A stretch of DNA of 13,002 nucleotides from Pseudomonadota bacterium (GTDB lineage Bacteria; Pseudomonadota; Alphaproteobacteria; Sphingomonadales; Sphingomonadaceae), in contig JAEZHP010000128.1 in assembly GCA_023416515.1 (NCBI GenBank), positions 1 through 13,002 of the forward strand, read 5' to 3'. How positions within the stretch are numbered: position 1 is the stretch's first letter; each line of letters starts with the position of its first letter. The translations under genes were made by a program, and so were the position numbers. The notes below the pieces were generated by a model, which saw nothing but the letters and a program-made list of their open reading frames with translations, searched no databases and had not been told where the DNA came from. Positions 7,292 through 12,955 of this stretch are shown one piece after another.

Positions 7292-7297
7292 GCGCGG

Positions 7298-7326
7298 CAT
7301 ATATGAGGGGGGTCCCCCCATGTAAA
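7298..7326 (-). promoter_or_regulatory. Probable sigma-70-type promoter of the decarboxylase
   Basis: Read on the minus strand, TTTACA (7326-7321) and TATATG (7303-7298) are separated by exactly 17 bases. The expected start of transcription near 7291 places the whole candidate leader directly after it. The spacer itself is a GGGGGGACCCCCC palindrome, which could be a protein site or affect promoter geometry. Confidence 0.55.
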
Positions 7327-7496
7327 GTCCCGCAGCGGCGAGATTCAGCCTGCGCGCGGCGTAGCGCCGGATGCCGCCGCTAAGTTGTTGGTTCTATAGG
7401 ACGAAGTGCGGTTCGCAAGGTGCGGCGTTCGGGACACGGCCCGGGCTGAGTATGCACCGGATTGCTTCCCCGTGCCGCTCCCCGCATTGACCGCGG

Positions 7497-8456
7497 ATGA
7501 CGAGTCGAAATGAACCAAGCCGCGACGGGGTCGAATCGGCCGCGCGCCGTATCGCCGGATCGATCACCCGGACGCCGCTGCTTCCCTTGGAATGGCGGGG
7601 CCGGCGGCTGTGGGCAAAGGCCGAATGCCTCCAGCAGGGCGGCGCATTCAAGCTGCGCGGGGCCACGAATCGACTGCTCCAGCTCGATGACGACGAGAAG
7701 AAGCGCGGAGTGGTCGCTTTCTCTTCAGGCAATCATGCCCGCGGAGTGGCGATCGCCGCGCGCCGGCTGAGCATCGCCGCGACCATCGTGATGCCGTCCG
7801 ACGCCCCCGCCGTGAAGCGCGACGCGACGGCGGCCGAAGGGGCCGAGATCATCCTCTACGACCGCCTCCGCGAGGACCGGATCGCGATCGCCGCTCGAAT
7901 CTCCGAGCAGACCGGAGCCATCGTCGTTCCGTCGTTCGACGACATCGACATCATCGAAGGGCAGGGGACCGTCGGGGTCGAGATAAGGGACCAGCTCGGT
8001 GCCGAGCCGCCGCTTGTCGCGGTTCCGTGCGGCGGCGGCGGCCTTTCGTCGGGAATCGCCCTGGCATTGCCGGACTCGACGATCGTGCCCGTGGAGCCGG
8101 CGGGCTGGGACGACATGGCCCGATCGCTCAAGCTCGGCGAGATCGTTCCCGTCGCGGAGGGTGCGCCGGCGACGAAGCTGGACGCGCTTCAGACGCCGGT
8201 TGTTTCTCCTTACACGTTCGGAGTCCTCCATGCCCGCGGAGCGCGCGGCCTGTCGGTTACCGACGACGAGGCCTTCGCGGCGATGCGCTTCGCTTTCGAT
8301 CAGCTGCGCCTGGTGGTCGAGCCGGGAGGCGCGGCGGCGCTTGCTGCCCTGCTCGCCGACAAGTTTGGCGACGTGCCGGAGGGCAGCGTCCTGGTCCTGT
8401 CCGGCGGAAACGTCGATCCGGGGCTTTACGCCTCGGTGCTGAATGGAGCGGCGTAG
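7497..8456 (+). CDS. Threonine/serine dehydratase-like PLP enzyme (fold type II)
   Basis: Predicted 319-residue cytoplasmic enzyme of the tryptophan-synthase-beta fold. It would deaminate threonine or serine to 2-oxobutyrate or pyruvate; some close relatives racemise serine or threonine instead. The PLP lysine lies in GGAFKLRGA (K52), followed by SSGNHARGVA near residue 75, the glycine-rich phosphate loop CGGGGLSSGI near residue 180, and LSGGNVD close to the end. There is no C-terminal ACT/regulatory domain, so it is the short, catabolic-type form and not a long feedback-inhibited biosynthetic IlvA. An in-frame TGA at 7488-7490 makes ATG 7497 the first possible start; no strong ribosome binding site precedes it. 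It diverges from the decarboxylase across 278 bases, and its last 31 bases overlap the converging small gene at 8426-8665. Substrate choice is not decidable here. Confidence 0.9.
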   Translation: MTSRNEPSRDGVESAARRIAGSITRTPLLPLEWRGRRLWAKAECLQQGGAFKLRGATNRLLQLDDDEKKRGVVAFSSGNHARGVAIAARRLSIAATIVMPSDAPAVKRDATAAEGAEIILYDRLREDRIAIAARISEQTGAIVVPSFDDIDIIEGQGTVGVEIRDQLGAEPPLVAVPCGGGGLSSGIALALPDSTIVPVEPAGWDDMARSLKLGEIVPVAEGAPATKLDALQTPVVSPYTFGVLHARGARGLSVTDDEAFAAMRFAFDQLRLVVEPGGAAALAALLADKFGDVPEGSVLVLSGGNVDPGLYASVLNGAA

Positions 8457-8665
8457 GCCCGCGGCATCGTCGCCTCGACCATCGCAGTGAGGCTCGAGAG
8501 CTGGCGGGCAAGCTCGCGCAGCTCGGCAGCCTTCACTTCGGCATCGACCCCGGGGTCGGCCGAAGCGGCGGTGTCGATCATCCGGGTCAATGAGGGGAGG
8601 ACCGAGCCTTCGATGGCCTCGAAGGCGGCGTCGACGGCGATCTGCCGGAAATCCTGATGAATCAT
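8426..8665 (-). CDS. Small hypothetical protein (79 residues)
   Basis: A short, probably all-helical cytoplasmic protein with no signal peptide or membrane segment. Its composition is alanine-, glutamate- and leucine-rich with an amphipathic pattern (VKAAELRELARQLSSL), suggesting coiled-coil or helical-bundle packing. ATG 8665 is preceded by AGGGGG about 7 bases upstream, a good ribosome binding site, and this is the main support for it being real. The stop lies inside the 3' end of the dehydratase gene on the other strand, a 31-base convergent overlap. I do not recognise a family. The 71 bases before it separate it from the divergent small membrane protein at 8737. Confidence 0.6.
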   Translation of the reverse strand: MIHQDFRQIAVDAAFEAIEGSVLPSLTRMIDTAASADPGVDAEVKAAELRELARQLSSLTAMVEATMPRAYAAPFSTEA

Positions 8666-8736
8666 GTCCCGCCCCCTGATGCTGCGGTAGAAGGAGAGGC
8701 TAGGCTTGGAGGGTTAAGCCGCCGTAAAGAGCGCGG

Positions 8737-8904
8737 ATGACCGGTGCCTCTTCCTTGATCATGTCGCTGCTGATGCTCGTCGGCTTCGCCCTTGCCGCGG
8801 CCGGCGCCTACCTGATCGCCAAGCGCAAGGACCGGCGGCGCGGGGTGCTGATGCTGATCGCCGCTCTCGTCATGTGGGGCAATGTCGCGATTCTGACGCT
8901 GTAG
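8737..8904 (+). CDS. Small two-helix membrane protein (55 residues)
   Basis: A 55-residue reading frame starting MTGASSLIMS. Two hydrophobic segments lie at about residues 7-28 and 37-54, and a basic loop KRKDRRRG at residues 29-36 joins them, so both ends should face the periplasm and the positive loop the cytoplasm. A weak GAG-type ribosome binding site lies before ATG 8737. The hydrophobic-basic-hydrophobic design is unlikely in random GC-rich DNA, which would be rich in arginine throughout, and this is my reason for calling it. It converges on another tiny membrane protein, with a six-base-stem hairpin between the stops. No family or function is recognised. Confidence 0.62.
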   Translation: MTGASSLIMSLLMLVGFALAAAGAYLIAKRKDRRRGVLMLIAALVMWGNVAILTL

Positions 8905-8919
8905 GCCCGCTCAGCGGGC
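8905..8919. terminator. Small hairpin between two converging mini-genes
   Basis: GCCCGC (8905-8910) and GCGGGC (8914-8919) form a perfect six-base stem around TCA, which is itself the minus-strand stop codon. It lies directly after the plus-strand TAG at 8902-8904. There is no T-run on either strand, so it may be a weak two-way terminator or only a stabilising 3' hairpin. Confidence 0.4.
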
Positions 8920-9078
8920 GTCGCGGTCGCGATCGGTATCGAGGAAGCGCATCCGCATCGGTCGGGATTCCTCGCGGCGGCGGCGGCGGGCCCGCACGGC
9001 GACCACGACGGCGGCGATCAGCAGCAGGGCGACTATTATGAGCGCCTCGATCAACCGGGATTCCCTGAGGCCTTCCAT
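8911..9078 (-). CDS. Small single-pass membrane protein with arginine-rich tail (55 residues)
   Basis: A 55-residue frame starting MEGLRESRLIE. One strongly hydrophobic helix spans about residues 9-28 (LIEALIIVALLLIAAVVVAV) and is followed at once by the basic run RARRRRREE and a charged tail ending DTDRDRDAR. The positive-inside rule puts the tail in the cytoplasm. ATG 9078 has GGGAG about 10 bases upstream. A longer frame on the same strand (8870-9142) reads as arginine/proline-rich random sequence and is less likely. No family is recognised. It and the opposing 8737-8904 protein are both tiny inner-membrane proteins whose genes end only 6 bases apart. Confidence 0.52.
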   Translation of the reverse strand: MEGLRESRLIEALIIVALLLIAAVVVAVRARRRRREESRPMRMRFLDTDRDRDAR

Positions 9079-9182
9079 TCAACCGCACTCCCGAGGGCGC
9101 CAACCCGCACCAACAACCGAAGGATAGGCGAGCTTGCTGCAATGCGGAAATGCCAAGGTGCTAACGTAAGATAGGGCCCGAC

Positions 9183-9659
9183 CTATGTGGGCGATTGCGG
9201 GCGCGGCACCGGAATGTCGAAGTGGAGCACCTCCTCCCGCGCGCCGAGGGACTCGTAGAGAGCAATCGCCGGTTCGTCGCCATGGTCGGCCTGGACGAAG
9301 ATCACCCAGGCGCCGCGCGCGGCGGCGATTTCCTGAAGGCGAGCGATAAGCGCGGTTGCGATCCCGCGGCGGCGATGACTCTCGGCTACCGCGAGGTCGT
9401 AGATGTAGACCTCCGACCGCTCCTGTTCGAACTTGTCGAGGACATAAGCAGCAAGGCCCCCGACCACCGTTTCGCCGTCGAATGCGGCAATGGCGATGAA
9501 GCTGTCGCGAGCGAGAAGGCGTTCGGCGTAGGCCGCCCCCGGACGGCGGGTCGAATAGCTTTCAGGGTCGCCGAACGCCTCGGCGAAGAGGTCGAGGAGC
9601 TTGTCGAAGGCGACGAGGTCGGAGGAGGTGAGGGGGCGGATGTCGTGATCTGGACTCAC
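9183..9659 (-). CDS. Aminoglycoside 3-N-acetyltransferase, AAC(3)-I family
   Basis: A 158-residue GNAT enzyme that would transfer acetyl from acetyl-CoA to the 3-amino group of aminoglycosides of the gentamicin/fortimicin type. The match to the AAC(3)-I family is close along the middle: FIAIAAFDGETVVGGLAAYV (54-73), KFEQERSEVYIYDLAV (76-91), the acetyl-CoA loop HRRRGIATAL (95-104), QADHGDEPAIALYESLGARE and EEVLHFDI. From memory these blocks are strongly alike in AAC(3)-Ia. A GTG at 9719 in the same frame would overlap the kinase gene; GTG 9659 is preferred because GGGA lies about 8 bases before it and family members begin near here. It starts 38 bases after the kinase stop, so the two are probably one transcript. 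No integron or transposon signs surround it, which suggests a resident chromosomal homologue whose activity on drugs is untested. Confidence 0.85.
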   Translation of the reverse strand: MSPDHDIRPLTSSDLVAFDKLLDLFAEAFGDPESYSTRRPGAAYAERLLARDSFIAIAAFDGETVVGGLAAYVLDKFEQERSEVYIYDLAVAESHRRRGIATALIARLQEIAAARGAWVIFVQADHGDEPAIALYESLGAREEVLHFDIPVPRPQSPT

Positions 9660-9697
9660 TCGGCTTTTCCCTTTGGCCGCGAATGACGATGAAGCGG

Positions 9698-10900
9698 TCA
9701 GCCCCTTCGCGCGGCCCACTCGAGCTCGATCCTGGTCCCGGCCGAGCCGTCGATGCTGAGCTGGGCTCGAAGCTGCCGCGACAGGTTTTTCAGAAGCCGC
9801 ATTCCGAGGCTGCCTTCCCGAGTCGGTTCGGTGAAGCCGCGGCCGTCGTCAAGGATCTTGAGCGTGCAGAGGCTCCCGCCGGTCTTCAGTTCGACGATCA
9901 CCTCGCCCTGTTGGTCCGGCGCGAAGGCGTGCTTCAGGGCGTTGGTGATGGCTTCGTTGACGATCAGGCCGACCGCAACGGCGTCGCTCACTCCGAGAGG
10001 CAGCGCATCGCAGGCCGTCTTGATCCGGACCCGGCGGGCCCCCGGACTTGTGTCGCGAAGCGCCTGAGCGAGGCGGGGAATGAGGTGGGCGACGTCGATC
10101 GCCCGGACGTCGGCCTCGGGCGCGAGCAGGCATTCATAGACGCTCGCGAGGACCATCAGACGGCCCTGGGCCTCGCGAAGGGCGGAGCGCGCCTCCTCTG
10201 ATTCAGCCCCTTTCTCCTGGAGCTGGAGCAGCGAGGCGGTCATCTGGATCATGTTCTTGACCCGATGCCGGACCTCCTGGACCAGGATTTCCCGATCCTT
10301 CACCGCATCCTCGAGCTGCACCAGGATACCCGCCTTGCGGCGAAGCTTGATCGCAAGGACGAGATGGGCGGCAAGCTTCTCCATGATGCGCGCATCGGTG
10401 GCGTCGAAAGTCGCGTCGCTGCCGTGGCTGGTCACCCACAAGGTGCCGAGTGGCCGCTTGCCGGTGTCATAGAGGGGGACGACCAGGCCTTCGAGGATCT
10501 CCGGCTCGGCCTGGTTGAAATAAGTGAAGACCCGGCCGGGGCGGTGGACCAGAATCGTATGGTGGCAGTCGAGACAAAGGCCGCACGGGCTGAAATCCCG
10601 CGCGGTCCCGCCCCCGACCTGATCGGCCAGAGCTCCGCTCATCGCGGTCCATTTGAATGACTTTTCCCCGTCGGCCGATACGACCAGCTCGCTCAGCCCC
10701 GCCGATCCGGCCGAGGGGCAAAGCTCCACGGCAAGTTCGAGAAAGCGGTCGATCGCCTGCTGAGGGTCGATCGTCATCAGCGCGGTCAACTCGCGATGTG
10801 CCGCCAGCTCAGCCTCGAGAGCGGGAGCGCGGGCAGGGCGGGCATAGAGGCTGGGAGTGATCAGGACGTCTTCCGGCTTCAGGGCTAGCGTCGTCTTCAT
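9698..10900 (-). CDS. GAF-domain sensor histidine kinase, HisKA_2 (HWE-like) type
   Basis: A soluble 400-residue kinase that autophosphorylates and passes phosphate to an unknown response regulator; none is encoded nearby. Numbered from ATG 10900, a GAF sensor domain covers about residues 40-185 with an unusual CGLCLDCHH cluster (C106, C109, C112). The HisKA_2 phosphoacceptor H212 lies in EVRHRVKNMIQM, and the ATPase domain has the N-box NEAITNALKH (N315) and DDGRGF (351-356). There is no membrane segment. The frame is open back to ATG 10981, but that codon has no ribosome binding site and would lie upstream of either promoter start inferred from the FNR box at 11000-11013. ATG 10900 has GAGG 4 bases upstream; the adjacent ATG at 10903 is possible. 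Kinases of this type often act in general-stress or light signalling. The aminoglycoside acetyltransferase gene follows by 38 bases. Confidence 0.88.
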   Translation of the reverse strand: MKTTLALKPEDVLITPSLYARPARAPALEAELAAHRELTALMTIDPQQAIDRFLELAVELCPSAGSAGLSELVVSADGEKSFKWTAMSGALADQVGGGTARDFSPCGLCLDCHHTILVHRPGRVFTYFNQAEPEILEGLVVPLYDTGKRPLGTLWVTSHGSDATFDATDARIMEKLAAHLVLAIKLRRKAGILVQLEDAVKDREILVQEVRHRVKNMIQMTASLLQLQEKGAESEEARSALREAQGRLMVLASVYECLLAPEADVRAIDVAHLIPRLAQALRDTSPGARRVRIKTACDALPLGVSDAVAVGLIVNEAITNALKHAFAPDQQGEVIVELKTGGSLCTLKILDDGRGFTEPTREGSLGMRLLKNLSRQLRAQLSIDGSAGTRIELEWAARRG

Positions 10901-10971
10901 CATCCCTCGCTGCCGGGCGGAAGCAGAGAAGGTCCGCTTCACGTCGCGCTGGAGTATTCCCGGCTCGCGGG

Positions 10972-10977
10972 ACGCTA
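10972..10977 (-). promoter_or_regulatory. Possible -10 element of an FNR-dependent promoter
   Basis: TAGCGT on the minus strand occupies positions -12 to -7 if the FNR-type box at 11000-11013 is centred at -41.5, the class II arrangement, giving a start near 10965. An alternative AATACT (10958-10953) would put the box near -60.5, close to the class I position. Both -10 matches are modest. Confidence 0.3.
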
Positions 10978-10999
10978 ACATGACGGGTCGGGGAGAAGC

Positions 11000-11013
11000 T
11001 TGATCCGGATCAA
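11000..11013. promoter_or_regulatory. FNR/FixK/Dnr-type binding site
   Basis: TTGATCCGGATCAA is a perfect 14-base palindrome and matches the TTGAT-N4-ATCAA consensus of FNR, FnrL, FixK and Dnr regulators at all ten defined positions. It lies in the 202-base gap between the GAF protein stop and the kinase start, 100 to 113 bases upstream of ATG 10900, a normal place for an activator site. Regulation of the kinase by low oxygen or nitric oxide is inferred. Confidence 0.7.
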
Positions 11014-11102
11014 CTTCGCCCGGAAATCGCCTTGGCGCGCCAGGCCCAGCCTTCGACGCGGTAGCAACCTACCTCGACGCCCGTGGCACATGAGCGCGAG
11101 TC

Positions 11103-11606
11103 CTAGACGGCTTTACGCCTCGGGACGTGCTTGGAAATGATAGCGCCAACCCTCGTCGCGAAGGCCTCCATCACCTCGACGACGGTCGGGGCGCTCAGTA
11201 CGCGCGGCTCCGGGTCGATCGCGCATAAGGTGCCGTAGAAGCTGCCGTCGGCGAGCATGATCGGGATCGAGACGTAGCTCTGGAAGCCATATTGTTTGGG
11301 GACCGGGTGCCGGCTCCATTCCGGGTCGGCGTCGACATTGTCGATGATGACGGCTCGGCCGCACTGGCGGATCTCGTCGCAGATGGTCTCCTGAACCTTG
11401 AGCTCGCCGCCGGGGCGAAGGCCGAAGCCGATATGATCCTCCAGCTGGCAGGCGATCCAGCGTTCCGCGGTGACCCGGGCGACCGCCGCGAAGCCCATCT
11501 TGGTGATGTAGCAGACCTCCCTTAGGAGCTGCCTGATCTCCTCGTTGTCGCCGTGCTCGATCGCCTCGGCGGTCAGCGGATCCTGTTTGAGGGCAATGTC
11601 ATCCAC
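11103..11606 (-). CDS. Stand-alone GAF-domain protein
   Basis: A 167-residue soluble protein consisting of little more than one GAF domain (about residues 20-162), a fold that binds small molecules, chromophores or cyclic nucleotides. Landmarks are ETICDEIRQCGRAVIIDNV, WSRHPVPKQYGFQSYVSIPI and the closing FYGTLCAIDPEPR, a block common to GAF domains of alphaproteobacterial signalling proteins. No output domain is fused. The start is GTG 11606, because an ATG at 11602 is out of frame and no other early start exists. No ribosome binding site precedes it, but TTGCGC-N16-TAGACT ends 6 bases before the GTG, so a leaderless transcript is possible. The kinase with another GAF domain lies downstream on the same strand, suggesting a signalling partner, though the FNR-type box between them argues for separate promoters. 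The ligand is unknown. Confidence 0.85.
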   Translation of the reverse strand: MDDIALKQDPLTAEAIEHGDNEEIRQLLREVCYITKMGFAAVARVTAERWIACQLEDHIGFGLRPGGELKVQETICDEIRQCGRAVIIDNVDADPEWSRHPVPKQYGFQSYVSIPIMLADGSFYGTLCAIDPEPRVLSAPTVVEVMEAFATRVGAIISKHVPRRKAV

Positions 11607-11651
11607 CGGGCGAGTCTACAGGGATATCGGGGCGGCGCAATTGGGGCCCGG

Positions 11652-11723
11652 AGGCGGCTGCGCCGCCTGCGCGAGCTTCGCCCGCGCCCCCACCCCTTGA
11701 TCCCCTCCCCTGAAGGGGAGGGG
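11652..11723. repeat. Composite hairpin repeat after the thiolase gene
   Basis: The 123-base gap between the thiolase stop and the GAF gene holds AGGCGGC-TGC-GCCGCCT (11652-11668) and CCCCTCCCC-TGAA-GGGGAGGGG (11702-11723). The second begins 6 bases beyond the thiolase stop on the minus strand and may end its transcript, although no T-run follows. The sequence style matches the repetitive GC-rich intergenic elements common in sphingomonad genomes and shares the CCTCCCC core with 5980-6007 and 12956-12974. Confidence 0.6.
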
Positions 11724-11729
11724 TTGATG

Positions 11730-12944
11730 TTAGACGAGTTCCACGGCCATCGCCGTCGCTTCGCCGCCGCCGATGCAGAGGGTGGCGAGGCCGCGTTTGC
11801 CGCCGGTGGTCTCCAGGGCGGAGATGAGGGTGCACAGGATGCGGGCGCCGCTGGCGCCGATCGGGTGGCCGAGAGCGGTGGCGCCGCCGTGGATGTTGAG
11901 CTTGTCGCGGGGGATGCCGAGGTCGCGCATGGCGATCATGGCGACGCAGGCGAAGGCCTCGTTGACCTCGTAGAGATCGACGTCGTCGACGCTCCAGCCG
12001 GCGCGGTCGAGGGCCTTGCGGACGGCGGGGACTGGGGCGGTGGTGAACTGGCTCGGCTCGGCGGCGTGGGCGGCGTGGGCGACGATCCGGGCGACCGGCT
12101 TGACGCCGAGGCGCTCGGCGACGCTAGCGCGGGTGATGACCAGGGCCGCGGCGCCGTCGGAGATGCTGCTCGCGTTGGCGGCGGTGATGGTGCCGTCCTT
12201 GGCGAAGGCGGGCTTCAATTGCGGGATCTTTTCCGGGTTCGCCTTGCCGGGCTGCTCGTCGCGGTCGACGCTGACCTCGCCCTTGCGGCTGGTGACGGTG
12301 ACCGAGACCACCTCGCGGTCGAAGGCGCCCGAGGTGATGGCGGCGTTGGCGCGGCGCAGGGATTCGATCGCGTAATCGTCCTGGGCGGGGCGGGTAAACT
12401 GATATTCGCGGGCCGAGTCCTCGGCGAAGGTGCCCATGGCGCGGCCGCTGTCATAGGCGTCCTCGAGTCCGTCGAGCATCATATGGTCGTAGACCGTGTC
12501 GTGGCCGATGCGGGCGCCGGAGCGGTGCTTCTTCATGAGATAGGGAGCGTTGGACATCGACTCCATGCCGCCGGCGACGATGAGGTCGGCGCTTCCGGCG
12601 GCGATCATGTCGTGGGCGAACATGGCGGCCTGCATGCCCGAGCCGCAGACCTTGTTGATGGTGGTCGCCTCGACCGACTTGGGGAGGCCGGCGCCGAGCG
12701 CGGCCTGGCGGGCAGGGGCCTGGCCGAGGCCGGCGGGGAGGACGCAGCCCATGAAAATCTTGTCGACCTGGTCGCCCTGGATGCCGGCGCGCTCGATCGC
12801 GCCCTTGACCGCGGCGGAGCCGAGCTCGGTGGCGGAGAGGCCGGCGAGGCTGCCCTGGAAGGAGCCCATTGGGGTGCGGGCGTAGGAGAGGATGACGATG
12901 GGGTCGCTGTTCGTGTTCGGGGCGGGGGCGGTGGCCATGGGCAT
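11730..12944 (-). CDS. Acetyl-CoA C-acetyltransferase (thiolase)
   Basis: Predicted 404-residue cytoplasmic thiolase that condenses two acetyl-CoA to acetoacetyl-CoA or cleaves it in the reverse direction, serving ketone-body, butyrate, leucine or polyhydroxybutyrate metabolism. All signature residues are present: the nucleophile C100 in INKVCGSGMQA, NEAFA, the catalytic H360 in GGATALGHPIGASGAR and the second catalytic cysteine C390 in LCIGGGEA. Length is normal for the AtoB/PhaA group, with about 12 extra residues (MPMATAPAPNTN) before the conserved PIVILSYARTP. Two starts are possible: ATG 12944, 11 bases after GGAGG, and ATG 12938, 7 bases after AAGGA. A hairpin repeat lies directly upstream, and the upstream GGAGG is part of its stem. 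No partner gene is visible in the window, so the pathway is not fixed. Confidence 0.95.
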   Translation of the reverse strand: MPMATAPAPNTNSDPIVILSYARTPMGSFQGSLAGLSATELGSAAVKGAIERAGIQGDQVDKIFMGCVLPAGLGQAPARQAALGAGLPKSVEATTINKVCGSGMQAAMFAHDMIAAGSADLIVAGGMESMSNAPYLMKKHRSGARIGHDTVYDHMMLDGLEDAYDSGRAMGTFAEDSAREYQFTRPAQDDYAIESLRRANAAITSGAFDREVVSVTVTSRKGEVSVDRDEQPGKANPEKIPQLKPAFAKDGTITAANASSISDGAAALVITRASVAERLGVKPVARIVAHAAHAAEPSQFTTAPVPAVRKALDRAGWSVDDVDLYEVNEAFACVAMIAMRDLGIPRDKLNIHGGATALGHPIGASGARILCTLISALETTGGKRGLATLCIGGGEATAMAVELV

Positions 12945-12955
12945 GTCCTTCTTGT

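Noticed and set aside
8870..9142. Minus-strand frame of 90 residues over the second small membrane protein
   Set aside because: Arginine/proline-rich with no ribosome binding site or hydrophobic segment; the 8911-9078 frame has a proper membrane helix and a GGGAG site.
9079..9182. Gap between the acetyltransferase stop and the small membrane protein
   Set aside because: Apart from a weak ATAGG/CCTAT pairing at the acetyltransferase stop, I see no convincing terminator, promoter or gene here.
9659..9719. Longer N-terminus of the aminoglycoside acetyltransferase starting at GTG 9719
   Set aside because: It would overlap the kinase gene by 22 bases, and the added residues (GLTASSSFAAKGKSR) do not resemble the family; GTG 9659 has a better ribosome binding site.
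11029..11045. GC-rich near-palindrome around GGCGCGCC between the GAF and kinase genes
   Set aside because: The stem needs a bulge and has no T-run; it is not clearly a terminator or operator.
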